From Clonostachys chloroleuca (lineage: Eukaryota; Ascomycota; Sordariomycetes; Hypocreales; Bionectriaceae), in the NCBI GenBank assembly GCA_037952775.1, contig JBANAY010000003.1, positions 25,792,001-25,856,000 on the forward strand: 64,000 nucleotides of DNA, in the 5' to 3' direction. This document shows positions 53,206 to 64,000 of the stretch, in pieces. The position numbers and the translations under genes are program-made. The notes beneath the pieces are model-generated. The model searched no databases, was not told the DNA's origin, and saw only the letters and a program-made list of their open reading frames with translations. Numbering within the stretch: the first letter of the stretch is position 1; each line of letters begins with the position of its first letter.

Positions 53206-54948
53206 ATGAGCTCGCGCAGCTCGCGCAGGCGTGAGCTTCCCATCGAGGATTCATGGCGCATGGTAGAAGGCGACCATGACAGCTTCGACACCACTCTGCT
53301 CCCTGGTGTCTCCGATCTAGATGATGATATCATCCCCAGCGAGCAACCATCATCCAGCTTCCCCTCTCAGCCATCGCAGCCGCCGTCACTCTCCCAGGGC
53401 AACACAAGTCTAGGCTCTCATTCTCAGGACAGTATCCGTGACTTCTCCAGGCACCAGGACGACGACCAGGTCATCTTGCGCGAGCCCTTCCGCCCCAGTC
53501 TTCCGGATTCTGCTCGAACTCCGGACACTCAGTTCAGGATGCCTCTGGTTGAAGTCGATACAGCAAAAAGCGCAAGCGCGCAGAGCCCAAAGCGCAACGT
53601 GAGAAGGCGGACGCAGGCATCATCTCAAAGCAGCCCATCCAAACTGAGGGACATGAGAAGCATGAGCTTTCAGGACGATGGCAGCGGATACGACGACAGT
53701 AGAAGGCGTTCTACAGGCCCTTTCGCTAACTCTCTGCCTGATGCTTTGTTTGATGTTCTCCGCTGGGCGCTTGGGGTCATCACCCTCGCTTTCCGGTATG
53801 CCCAGAAGCCACTTGCTCTGCTTCTTGCTGTGTATCTATCTTTTGGCGCTCTCATCATTGCGCAGAACATGGTCACCATGTCAATATCGACATCGCTATC
53901 ACCATTATGTCGGATTCCCGGTGCTTCATTCCTGAACCTTCCCTTTTGCCCACAGAGGCCATCGCCAGATATCCCTTTCGACTCGATGCAACAGCCTGTC
54001 GAGTTTGATGATTTGATGGCTGTCCAGGATAAATTCGAACAGGTCCTGGAGAAGAGCTCTGAAGGAGTCTCACTTCCGCTCGAGATGAAGCGTTCCGAGA
54101 CCACTATCAGAGATCTCAGAACCCTCGTCAGACACAGCGAGATCCAAGCACGGGAGGAACTTGTCCTCGAGTTCGATGGCTATATCGATCTCGCCCGCCA
54201 ATCCTCCTCAGACCTGCAGAGGTTCAACACCCACTGCGGCTCGGCCGTCGATGCCGTCGTTGCCATCAACCGCTGGACATCCCGGTTCATCGACTCCCTC
54301 GACCCAACCAAGGATTCCGAACCTCTTCTCTCCCAATGGGCCGCCTGGTTCTTCTACCCCTTCCAGCCCAGCGAGACCGGCTTCAGCGAGCGCATGATCC
54401 TCGACAAGTACATCGAGCACACGGCCCTCGTCTCCGACAAGATCTCCACCCTCATCCTCGAGGCCCAGGCCGTCCTCCGCCTCCTCACCAAGGCAGAGGA
54501 CCACCTCTCCCTCATCTACGACATCTCCTCCCGCTCCTCCGCCAACGTCGCCTCCCGCCGCGACCAGATCTTCCGCGACCTCTGGACCTACCTCGGCGCC
54601 AACAACGCCAAGCTCCACAACCTCTCCCAGCAGCTCACCCTCCTCAGGCGCGTCGATGCCCAGCGCTCCGTCGCCGTCAAGCAGGTCAGCGCCCTCATCC
54701 TCGAGCTCGAGACCATCCAGGCCGGCCTCAGCGACCTCCGCGACCGCGTCGCCGCCCCCGAGCTCCTCGTCGACAGCGCCACCAAGACAAAGTCCCTGCC
54801 CCTCAGCGTCCACATCGAGACCATCGACCGCGGCGTCGAGCGCCTCGAGACCGCCCGCCGTAGGATCAGCGCCGCCGAGAACGACCGCGTGAGGGAGGCC
54901 CTCGCAAAGGGCGGCCTCAGGGACGAACCCCTCATCGAGGGCAAGTAA
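53206..54948 (+). CDS. Fungal membrane protein with long helical C-terminus, unknown function
   Basis: Single exon, 580 aa. Residues 1-175 are Ser/Pro/Asp-rich and disordered-looking (RRRELPIEDSWRMVEGDHDS at the start). A hydrophobic stretch at about 180-228 (LPDALFDVLRWALGVITLAF, KPLALLLAVYLSFGALIIAQ) forms one or two membrane helices. The rest (about 255-580) is strongly helical and coiled-coil-like with many Leu/Arg/Glu heptads (EMKRSETTIRDLRTLVRHSE, SGLETIQ-like blocks near the end). The architecture suggests a membrane-anchored scaffold, perhaps of the nuclear envelope or ER, but this is only a guess. From about 54,150 almost every codon ends in C or G, unlike the first half. It is conserved in filamentous ascomycetes as far as I recall, without a name. 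Confidence 0.75.
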   Translation: MSSRSSRRRELPIEDSWRMVEGDHDSFDTTLLPGVSDLDDDIIPSEQPSSSFPSQPSQPPSLSQGNTSLGSHSQDSIRDFSRHQDDDQVILREPFRPSLPDSARTPDTQFRMPLVEVDTAKSASAQSPKRNVRRRTQASSQSSPSKLRDMRSMSFQDDGSGYDDSRRRSTGPFANSLPDALFDVLRWALGVITLAFRYAQKPLALLLAVYLSFGALIIAQNMVTMSISTSLSPLCRIPGASFLNLPFCPQRPSPDIPFDSMQQPVEFDDLMAVQDKFEQVLEKSSEGVSLPLEMKRSETTIRDLRTLVRHSEIQAREELVLEFDGYIDLARQSSSDLQRFNTHCGSAVDAVVAINRWTSRFIDSLDPTKDSEPLLSQWAAWFFYPFQPSETGFSERMILDKYIEHTALVSDKISTLILEAQAVLRLLTKAEDHLSLIYDISSRSSANVASRRDQIFRDLWTYLGANNAKLHNLSQQLTLLRRVDAQRSVAVKQVSALILELETIQAGLSDLRDRVAAPELLVDSATKTKSLPLSVHIETIDRGVERLETARRRISAAENDRVREALAKGGLRDEPLIEGK

Positions 54949-55765
54949 TGGAGCTAGTTTTGGTTTCTAGTTTCCTCTTTTTTTCCTCTCTCCGCGCGTC
55001 CAGCTTAATTGCAGTCTATATACCTTATTTCTTTCCCCTCTCTCTTCTCTCATGGGACTTTCCTATTGTTCTCACTATGGCGGCTACGGATTGTTTTTGG
55101 TTTACAAGTTCAGTTTAGTTTGATTCGCATCGCAAACAACCACAGGTTCTGTGGAACTCATAGAAATATATCTTATCCAATGCAATGAATGAATTGACTA
55201 AATTGAGGCTGTTCCCTTTTTTTCCCTCGTATCTTTATCTGCAAAGGAACCTATCTCACAATCTCACAATTGCAAAGATATGCACTAACGAAGGCAGTAA
55301 ACGGGATTTGAGTTGACGAATACAGTGGTATTTCTAGTCAAAGAGGCACGACATCTATCTTGTAATCCAAAAATCATATGGTAGGTCCCGTAAATACAAT
55401 TCTCATCCGTTATGCATGATGCCTGAAACTCCAAACCTCATAAGGGAAAGCAGCCAGCCCTGACGCCTTTGCCTCTCCCATTTTAACAAGACCTTGCCAT
55501 TCTTGCTACCCAACCCAGGGGATAGATGTCATCTCCAGCTCCAATGTCTATCGCATCCAGTAAGGCAAACCAAGTGTGATGTCTCAACTACTTGGGGACC
55601 TTTTGCTGCCGTCGCTTAGAGATTAGATGACTATCTGCCGTGCCACAGGCCGACAGGACGATAAGGGCCCAGCCCATGATATGCCAAAACGCCTGTGCCA
55701 TGCATTGTTTCCATACACACAAAACCAGTGCCAAAAAAACCAAATGTGAGTCTAGCAAAAAAATC
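54949..55765. other. Convergent intergenic region
   Basis: Between converging genes. AT-rich with no supported gene; holds both 3' UTRs. Confidence 0.4.
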
Positions 55766-57879
55766 TCAACCAAACGCCGGGAAAATGACGGAGACAGCAC
55801 GACGCCCTGTATGTACGTTCAGGTTAGCAAAACCAGCTACGCTAAACGCGAGAACCTCTCAGAGGGCAGACTTACACCTTGGACGCTGTTGGTCCGGGTC
55901 GTCGAATGGCGCGTTCTTTGCAGCTATCTCCCGCATCCGCTCCCGAGCAAATGAGGACGGGCTCTTTCTTCCTCCTCCAGGTTCTGTCCTGAGTTCGGAA
56001 TTCTCCGGCTGGGTCGGGAGAAGGCGTAAGTTTCTCGGTCGCTTCTTGCGTGGCCGAGCTATTCTGGCCTGGTTCATCGGCTGAGGTGATGGTTCCGGTT
56101 GCTCGGGGTGCCCAGCTGTTGAGCCACTGTCTGACATGACCGTTGACTCCGGTCGTTCTGAAGTAGTAGAGGGCGACTGGAGGCTTATCTCTTGAGAAAC
56201 GGGTTTCGGTTTAATTGGGGTCATTGGGACTTCGTGAACCATGCTAGTCGTCGAGGCGAACGAATTGCTAAACACCCGCTTGCCCCAAATCTTTATCTTT
56301 GGATCCTTGGCCTCCAACGGCGAGTTGACCTCGAGATCTACTCGCCCCCGCAAACGTCGCAAAGCCCGTTCGCGACGTACCATTGCGTTCGTGATCTTCG
56401 GACTGTAGCCTATGGGAAGCATACAGTGTTTGCACATCGGGCACAAGGAGCTGTTTTCTGTGAGAAATTCGTCAATACACATCGGGTGAAAAATATGGCC
56501 ACAAGGCAATTCTCGAATAATAGATATTCGGTGTTCAAATCGGACAAGACATATGTGACAGTTGGGTTGATAATTCGTCGCCGTCATGTCGACTGAGCCC
56601 GCCAGGCTGGATCTTTTACTTCTGATACTCCCAGGAGGGCGAACATCAGAGACCACGCTTTTAGCATCATAGTGGCGTCGGCTTGTTCGAGAAGACCGAA
56701 CTGATCGAGAAGAGATTGGAGCACCCGTCGAGCTGGGTGTAGGGGGTGCACTCGCCAGCCCAGGTTCGGCGTTGTAGGTGAAAATAGGGAAATTTTTAAC
56801 GTGGGCAGGAGGGACCACCACCCGCTTGATTCCGCTTGCCTCCAGATCGACCTCGCCTGACATCACCCGACGTCGAAGTGCTATTCTCCGACGGCGTTGG
56901 ATGAACCGCATGGAAAGAGATACAATGAGGATAATAACCAGGAGCGCACCAATGACAATGATGAAGAACACCCAGAGCGCGAGCATGTCCGAAGGGCTGG
57001 TCATTTGCAACTCTGTCGCTACCCGAATGTAATCCTGCGAATTCGTCTTCATTGTATAATGAATGGCTTTGCTATTGGGGACTTCCGTCGCGTTGCCAGA
57101 GTACTGGCTAATCTGGGACATCATGCGTTGTCCGTCGAAACCGGGCACGGCAAAGACTGGGAATTGGTTTGAACTTTTCCACGATCCATTGTCGTCAAGA
57201 TTCCATACCGGTGAGTCCACATCTTGGGGCTTGTTGGTCGAGTTATTAGGTTTGTAGAAGATGAATGCACGAATTGGGTCGAGACGTGCGGCATTGAGAT
57301 ATGCCAATGTGCACTCCATGCTGAACCATGGAGCCAAGGCAATCAAATCGTAGTTAATGGGAGGAAGATCGCGCCGTCGAGTAACATTGGTGGGTATAAA
57401 GTCGTATTGTATATGGTCGCAATTCGTGATACCTTTAATATCAGGGACGTAAAGTAGGCCCTTTATAACACCATTCAAGGTCCTAGCATTGGTCGTCGTC
57501 AACGTCGTGAGGTTAGTGCCTATCCGCTCTCCGTAGGCGATGTCATCCTGTGGGAAAAAAGGCCATGTTAGCTGTTCTGAGCCAAGCTTCGCAGAAATTA
57601 TCCATGTCACCAACCGAAAAACCAGTCACGTTGCTGATAAACGTCGACGGAACCGTGCTTTCACCACTCCATGATGGGTTTTTGAAGAGGAGCCTATATC
57701 ATTGTCAGAAGATTATCTCCAGTATTAAAATTAGGATAGTAAGGGGTCCGATGCGTATGAAAGGTGCGAATGATGGGACAAAAGCATGATGGGACTAATG
57801 GTCGGAAGCTAATCGAAGGGCGCGGATGAGGTAGTGAAACACGAGCAAACGTACACATAATTTCGAATCTCGGAGAGTG
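55766..57879 (-). CDS. PA-TM-RING-like membrane E3 ubiquitin ligase, 5' end unresolved
   Basis: Exons I can support are 57879-57855, 57693-57615, 57547-55876 and 55806-55766. The luminal region has NxT/S sites (GTNLTTL, PTNVTRR, PNNSTNK) and a protease-associated-like fold (LIALAPWFSMECTLAYLNAA, FPVFAVPGFDG). One membrane helix follows (MLALWVFFIIVIGALLVIIL), then a basic cytosolic stretch and a RING-H2 domain: CHICLVRFE, then CGHIFHPMCIDEFL, then CPMCKHCM. The tail is Ser/Pro-rich. The last junction uses GTAAGT at 55875, branch point GCTAACC and acceptor CATACAG; it changes the C-terminus from CKSAL to WRRAVSVIFPAFG. Without that splice the stop is at 55859. N-terminal exons beyond 57879 are not resolved; the signal peptide must lie there. 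Confidence 0.8.
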
Positions 57880-58716
57880 CTGCAAGATGTCAGTATAGAA
57901 TCCCACTGAAGCCTCATAGAGGAGTTGTTGGCACGACGTCACGTTTCGGTTAATAGCCAACAACTCATCCAAGCTCAAGGTCGATTGAGGGGACCGGGGC
58001 GAGCCTGCGCGAACTTACACATGCTTCTGAAACATATTAAATCAACTTGCGGTAGTCATGGTATAACGGGCGCCTTCAGCCCAACAAGAACAAGGCCAGT
58101 ATATGTGCAATTATTGATTCACGATCGGTTTGTGGTAAAGCGCGTCCGGATAGGGTGGTATCGTATATCGGCGACTGGGTTGTCAAGTGGACACAACGAC
58201 CAGCTAAATGACCATCTACCGCACGTTCTAGGCAAATACGAATGGGCAAGTCGCTCGGAAACGAATGGGTACTCGAGTGTTGGTAGGGCGGCCGAGGGTG
58301 CGATGCGATGCGGAAGCAGCAGTCGAGAGTAGCAGGGGGACGAGGCCACGAAAGAGAGAAAAAGCGACAGCCGGACGGTAATGAGCTGGTAATCTCAAGA
58401 CGTGTTCAGGCTGTGCCAGCAGCAGCACACGGCTGCTGTGAGGCGGAAGAACCGATGAAAGGGTGGTCTGCAGATGAGAGGCGGGTCCCAGATAGAACGG
58501 CGCTGAAGAGGAGATGCGAGTTCGGTTGGAGGGCAGCTCGTTGTCGGGTAAAGACGCTCGCTGGATTGGCAGAGGCAATGAACAGACGAAACAGGCCGGT
58601 CGGGTAACTGTCGAATTGGCTGGAAGGGCTGGGACGAGCCGGAGGTCCAGATGCGCTGGGAGGGGCGTTGGTCTGCAACAGAATCTGTAGCCGCCCTATG
58701 GTCAGGCGCAGTGGCA

Positions 58717-58737
58717 GATGGATGGATGGATGGATGG
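58717..58737. repeat. GATG microsatellite
   Basis: Five perfect GATG units plus one base. Confidence 0.9.
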
Positions 58738-61002
58738 CAGTGGGCGACAGGCTGTCGGCAGAGAATAGCAGCCCGGTGGTGCACAGATGGTCACTGGATG
58801 GCACACAAGCACCCAGAGAGCAGGGACTGAGGTCAGTGCTTGGGCAACTGGCAGTTGAGGCAGGCAGGCAATTGGGAGGAAAAGGCCTGGGCTGATCCTT
58901 CCGGGGGTTCGGCGAGGGCGGCAACTGTGGGACAGAGGAGTGCTTGCTAGTTGGGCCAGTAGAGGCCATTTAGGGGCCAGTAAGGAGACCAAGCAGGTGG
59001 GCTAAATTGATTGAAAAAAGGCCCTGACGCAGCCAAAGGGTGGAGTTTCAACGCTACCTACCAACACAATCACTGCTGTCGCCATCTGACCAATACCGGG
59101 ACTGGCGGCGTTGAGCATACGTACGTGAGCACCCATCAACTCCGTCGTCACGATAAATTAATAATTGTCCCTGGGATTTTGGTGTCCGCGCGACCTGACC
59201 GACACGCTGTCGACTGGCTGGCCATGGGCTCGTACTAACAAATTGCAACCCTATGCCGTCCTGCGCTAGCCATCTGCGACACGCCCGGCCTACCCCAGTT
59301 CAATCAGTCTGCATCTCCAAGATCTGGCTCTCTAAGTCTCTGGCTCTCGCTGAGACTAAGATGTCTTGTCCGGACAACATGTACCTCCATACGAAGAGAC
59401 GCCCTCAAGGTCTAGCCGCTATACCTCGTTCTGGAAATGAATCTGGCCAACCCCACCCGGCCTTATCTTCGTGACAGCAAGTACCTATTCCCGGGCTGGG
59501 CACCCGCAACGATGAGGGCAGCACTCAACCAGCAGTGGCGCAGGTGGCGCGAGGCGTCACCACCGCTACCGCATCCACACACACGACCATGTCGCGGTCC
59601 ATCTCCACTGCACCACCCACACAATGATTCCATACGTACGACGTAGTGTCTCCATGCGATGACAACGGGGAATGGATTCGACGGCCCCACCCTCTCATTC
59701 CATCCCTTTCAGCTCTGTCTTTGATCAGCTCGTCCACTTGCCTGAGTTGTTGGCGAGGATCCTGGCTTTCTCCATCCTTGAGACAATACGAATTGCCTGG
59801 ACCGACAATCTCGCTCTAAAAGCATAGAGGTCTGCATGTCTGTGCAAAAACCCTTATTAATGCCCCTCTACATCTTCCCTCGAAGGGTAAAAAATCATCG
59901 TCCGCGTAGGCTGTGGTGGCAGATCCCTTCCACTAGACGGCATGGGCTCATTCAATCCCCAAGCCCGATAGGTACCTAAACAAGCTAAGCAAGCTAATAA
60001 GTTGATTCTCAAAGGGACTCTCGAGGGACTTTTTTCGTCAGCGTCTCCGCCAAACTCCAACTGCTGCACCACCCTACGTCAATTGTTGCTCTCAAAACAT
60101 CCTACCCTATTGCCTACAAACTAGCATGATTTACCTGTCCTACAGCTACATCCACCAAGGCACCTGCGATTTTCCGGGGCATATTGCCTTACCCAAGGGA
60201 AATCGAGTAGGAATCCAAGCCCAAAAACACAATCGTTGTTTACCTGGTCGCACTCGCTGTCACCTTCATCTGCCTGACCTGAGGAGCGGAGCGGGGTTGT
60301 CTTGAATCTCTCTCCAGGGGCCTTCCACACCAGCTCACTGACGCGTGACAGCGAATCACCAACCAGACCGTCCTCCAAAAAGCTTGTCTGGCTCAAGGTC
60401 GCCAGGCACACCTTTGACACAGCCTCTAGGACGCCAACCACACAGATCAATCCTAGCCCCGCCTGGGTCCCCGGAAGAAACCACAGAATTCGTTACCGCC
60501 CACATCCCTTGGACCAATGAGAACCCATCTCAGAAACACACCCAAATCATGACGGTATGACACAAGGCCCCTAATTAGTCTTCTGATTGAGTTTCTCTAA
60601 CTCCCAAGCGCATGTAAACTCACCGAAAGAAGGTTGCCGAAGTAGACTGGAACTATTAATTGGCGTCGAAACGGTAGTGTCTCCACATGTCTAGCGGTCG
60701 GCCATATTCTCGTGTTTGCCTGCATTCCCCAATTTGTCTCCATTAGCAAAAGTGCATGGAGAAGGCATCACATTGTAAATTGAGCGAGGAATAGTACGGC
60801 TTGCAGATAGATCTCCTGACCCTCACGAGGCACTCAAGCACTCTCATTTCAGAGCGTGAAGGCTGAGTGGGCGGATTACAACAATGAATGCAACCTTACC
60901 CAATCGCGGAACGCAGCCGAGCCAATCAGTCCACAGGTCGACGTATTCAGAGACGCATGGTTGCACAAGGAAAAGTCGCTGACGCCAAATCTCTGCTTCA
61001 GC

Positions 61003-61019
61003 TTTTTTTTTTTTTTTTT
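61003..61019. repeat. Poly-T run of 17
   Basis: Uninterrupted T run in the region downstream of HET-C. Confidence 0.9.
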
Positions 61020-61352
61020 CGTTATACGTGTAAATTGTTGCAAGCCCATGAGGTAAGCCGTGTAACGTAACAAGGGTCCTTAGTGCTACGTAAGGTACCT
61101 AAGGCAGGCATTCAACAATCTCCTCGACTAACCCGTTGTGCAAGAATACGACAGCTTTGATATTCTGGGAATCATAGCGACTAGAGAACTAAGTTGTTCA
61201 ATGAGAAATTGCGGCAACAGGAGAGCATCAAATGCGAGACATCCTCGACAGCAAGGGGTGGTGCTATGTGCAAGGCTCTGAAGCTGTGCCACCACCCGGG
61301 ATTCTCAAAATTTGTTTACTCTCATGAGCATGAAGACAGTAGCCCCATATCA

Positions 61353-64000
61353 TCAGTAGTTACGATAGCCTCCACCGTAGCTCTCATTGCCTCCGTAACC
61401 ACCGCCGCCTCCATAGCCACCATCACCGCCGTAGCTTCCTTCCTGCCTGTAACCTCCTCCGCCATAACCGCCAGAGGAACCACCGTAGCCTCCGCGGCGT
61501 TCATTATCATCATCATCATCATCATCATCGTTAGATCCGCGGCGGCGTCCATGATGCTTTTTCTTATCAGAATCATCAGAATCATCACGACGGTAGCGCT
61601 GCTGTCTTTCTTCGTCAGAGTCATTTGACTTGCGTCGTCGATGCTTCTTCTCCTCATCCGAATCGTTGGAATCGCGTCGGCGGTGCTCGCTAGAGCCGCC
61701 GTAACCACCTCCATAGCCACCCTCGTCGCGGCGCTCATCAGAACCACCGTAACCGCCTCCGTAACCGCCCTGGCGCTGCTCGCTACCATGGCCACCACTT
61801 TCGTGACGGCGCTCCTCGGAGCGACCATAGCTTTGCTGGGAAGATCCATAGCCCTGGCTGTATGAATCGGCCTCACCACCACCGTAGCGACTCTCCTGGC
61901 GGCGTTCGGAATGGCGCTCCTCAGAGCCGCCGTAACCACCTCCATAGCCACCCTCGTCGCGGCGCTCATCAGAACCACCGTAACCGCCTCCGTAACCGCC
62001 CTGGCGCTGCTCGCTACCATAGCCACCACTTTCGTGACGGCGCTCCTCGGAGCGACCATAGCTTTGCTGGGAAGATCCAAAGCCCTGGCTGTATGAATCG
62101 GCCTCACCGCCACCGTAGCGGCTCTCCTGGCGAGAGTTGTTGTTGAATCCCTGGCTGTAGGATTCAGAGGCGCCTTGTCCATATGAGGAAGTGTTATGTC
62201 CTCCGTACGAACTTTGTTGGTAGCTGCTGCCCTGGTTATCATCCTCATCATCGTCACGTCGGTTCTTCTTCTTCTTGGTCTCGCCATCGCCACCACCAAC
62301 ACCCAATGCGCTTCCCAGTGCCCCAAGGAAGCCGCCGAGCTCGCCGCCGGAGGTGTTCTTACCACCACCGTTGCCGCCGCCCAGCGCTTCAGCAGCACCT
62401 GAGATGATCGCTCCAGCTGCGGCGCTGGCGATCTTATCTTCCATGGTCTCGGGCTCGCCGTACAGCTTCTGCATCTTCAGCTTGCCGCTGCAGCCGTGGC
62501 CATGGCCAGTGTCGTAGACGCCTTCCTTGTGGTTCTCTCCATTCTGGACGCCACGTCGGCTTAGCTTGCGGCGGTAGTCCTGGCGCTGGTCTTCGCCCAT
62601 CTCGCTCCACCATTCCTGGACGGCTTGGAAGATCTGCTGGCGACCCTCCTGAGCTCCGTCGTCGCCCATCTCACGCTGGGCTGGGTGGTGCATAACTCCA
62701 TTGACAATGCGGGTGACCAGTCGGTTCACGTCAACGCTATCATCGTCGATGGCTTCCATGATCTGGGGCACCACCCAAGTAATCATCTTAGCGGCACTTT
62801 GGCCGGCAATTTCATTCAGAATCTATTCATTTAGCGTTAGCATATACAGAACACGGACAGTGAATGGGGTGTGGATGCTCACGTTGGTGAAATGGTCCTT
62901 GGACAACATCGAGTGAGTTGGGTCGCTCGAGTCATCGTTATCGAACACAACGTGCTGTTCGGCCTCACTGCTCTCGATGATCTGGTTGGAACCAGTTGCC
63001 AACTCGTTCTTGATGTTCTGGATGAGGGGAACAACAAATGGGGCAATGAGAGAGAAGACGAATCGCGAAAGCTCCTCTTCCAACTGCTCAATGATCTTAG
63101 GGAGCACGGGGATCTTCTCAATGGCAGCAGTAATGCCCTTCATGATCTCATCGTGAAACTCGATGACAGGCAAGACTTGCCCATAAACTTGCTGAATGTA
63201 GCGGGTGAACTCCTCTGGTTCTCGAGGAGAAACATTCATGTTCTCCATCTGAGCGTTATTAGCGTTCTCCTGGAGCTGGTCAAGCTTGTCGCTTTCGTGC
63301 TTGTCACCAAAGATACCATCGGGAATCTTGTCAAGGAGATCCTTGAGAAGGCTGGTATCGGACTTGGCACTTTCCTGGAGAGTTCCCTCCAGTTCGTCGA
63401 TTTCATTCTGTGTCAACTTGTCGGATACTATTGTTGTGTCAGAATTGGCGCATTCAAGAAATATCATGCATCCTCCACTAACCTTCACCAGTCACACTGT
63501 GGAGGAAATCAACGCCGCCAAATGTACCCCTATAGAAGTCAGAAACCGTGATGATGTGGTGGCTGTATTTGCACCTACGTAACGATTGGGTAGACAGAGC
63601 CGCGAGCTCCCTGGATTCTGATCTGGGTATTGCTACCAACATGGGGAAAGACATCACGCTCACCGAGTTCAATGAGTGCGAGCTCCACGTAGTTGCTATG
63701 GGCGTAGAAATCTGAGAAAATGAAATTAGAACGGGTCATTGGAGATCAAAGACAACGATTGGAGGGTCGTTGATGGGCTGCTGGATAACATACCTTCAAG
63801 ACAGTGGAGGGCCGTTCCAAGCAAGCGAAGGGACTCATGCAAATCTCTCTTATTGTTGTTGTCCTTGTAGCGGCGGCCCTTCTCAACGCATCCACCAATA
63901 AGTCTTCGAAGAAGGTCTGCAGAAGTCATAATGCCAATACGTTCATTGGCGATGTAGTTCTTCATGCCAGTTTCCTCGTCGACGGCCAGCTCGGTTTCTT
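61353..64000 (-). CDS. het-c: Heterokaryon incompatibility protein HET-C (N-terminus beyond the window)
   Basis: Exons 64000-63794 (partial), 63711-63579, 63529-63483, 63427-62883 and 62822-61353 give 799 visible residues. HET-C proteins are secreted or membrane-associated glycine-rich proteins; in Neurospora, allelic differences at het-c block heterokaryon formation between strains. The conserved core is seen: GMKNYIANERIGIMTSADLL, LGTALHCLEDFYAHSNYVEL, IELGERDVFPHVG, GTFGGVDFLHSVTGE, DPTHSMLSKDHFTN, and EEWWSEMGEDQRQDYRRKLS. The C-terminal 300 residues are Gly/Tyr/Ser-rich with charged blocks, and hold a 231-bp tandem duplication. Five splice junctions all restore conserved sequence. The exon of 47 nt is short. 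The specificity segment lies inside the window but cannot be typed without other alleles. Confidence 0.93.
61692..62132 (-). repeat. Recent in-frame tandem duplication in the HET-C tail
   Basis: Segments 61692-61901 and 61923-62132 (210 bp each) differ at only 4 positions. The period is 231 bp (77 codons). Both encode a block with SYSQG, SSQQSYGRSEERRHESGG, GSEQRQGGYGGGYGGSDERR and DEGGYGGGYGGS. Confidence 0.95.

Larger units (their letters stand above)
58016..61352. other. Gene-poor region of 3.3 kb
   Basis: Probably includes the 5' exon(s) of the RING gene in its first kilobase. After that I see no coding sequence: frames are short or low-complexity Ser/Pro/Ala. It has a GATG microsatellite at 58717-58737 and a 17-base T run at 61003-61019. 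It may contain a non-coding transcript or the HET-C 3' flank; nothing in the sequence shows this. Confidence 0.4.

Noticed and set aside
58406..58969. Minus-strand frame of 187 codons
   Set aside because: Ser/Pro/Ala/Leu-rich low complexity crossing a GATG microsatellite, with no splice link to the RING gene that I could find.
61692..62132. Repeats that could suggest a CRISPR array
   Set aside because: They are a coding tandem duplication in a eukaryotic gene, with no spacer-repeat layout.
61194..62407. Plus-strand frames with Ile, Ala and Thr repeats
   Set aside because: Antisense of the Gly/Asp/Tyr-rich HET-C tail.

Overview
This is a stretch of nuclear chromosome from a filamentous ascomycete fungus, most likely a Sordariomycete (possibly Hypocreales; the order is a guess). 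The reasons are genes split by many short GT..AG introns (about 50-130 nt) with CTAAC-type branch points close to the acceptor, small intergenic gaps, two Zn2Cys6 regulators, a HET-C homologue, a pisatin-demethylase-like P450, and fungal forms of RPD3, PEX2, NTR2 and Vps3844. I see no virus, transposon, CRISPR array, rRNA or convincing tRNA. Exon coordinates come from reading frames, splice signals and family conservation; none is confirmed by transcript data.

Layout. 1-10.4 kb: a Srk1/Rck2-type kinase, an unknown protein with a possible nucleotidyltransferase-like C-terminus, and the divergent pair RPN11 / RPD3-type histone deacetylase. 11-19.4 kb: a frame-broken F-box-like gene, RNA polymerase III subunit RPC34, cyclophilin A and an Ent3-type epsin. 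20-25.4 kb: a four-helix MARVEL-like membrane protein whose frame continues after one TGA, then an ACR-2-like Zn2Cys6 regulator with a frame slip at a C5 run. 25.8-32.8 kb: four consecutive minus-strand genes, three of them metal-related (Ctr copper transporter, hemerythrin-HHE protein, ZIP transporter) plus a small MGC-anchored serine-tract protein that must be assembled from three exons. 33.9-42 kb: STI1/Hop, a lone P450, the divergent spliceosomal pair NTR2 / SmG, and a rhodanese/Cdc25-like protein. 42.6-50.1 kb: a second Zn2Cys6 regulator, a Vps3844-domain protein, a mitochondrial membrane protein and an orphan. 50.7-58 kb: PEX2, a fungal membrane/coiled-coil protein and a PA-TM-RING-like ubiquitin ligase. 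58-61.3 kb has no gene I can support. 61.35 kb to the window edge: HET-C, cut off at its N-terminus, with a recent 231-bp in-frame duplication in its Gly-rich tail.

Most genes are housekeeping (proteostasis: RPN11, STI1, cyclophilin, PEX2, RING; RNA: RPC34, NTR2, SmG; chromatin: RPD3; trafficking: epsin, Vps3844). The more unusual signals are the metal-gene run with a repeated Mac1-like 13-mer upstream of the copper transporter, the NTR2/SmG shared promoter with a 62-bp tandem repeat, the HET-C tail duplication, the in-frame TGA tail of the MARVEL gene, and frame slips that may be base-calling errors or real lesions. I did not find a clearly new multi-gene system; the metal run is the closest candidate.
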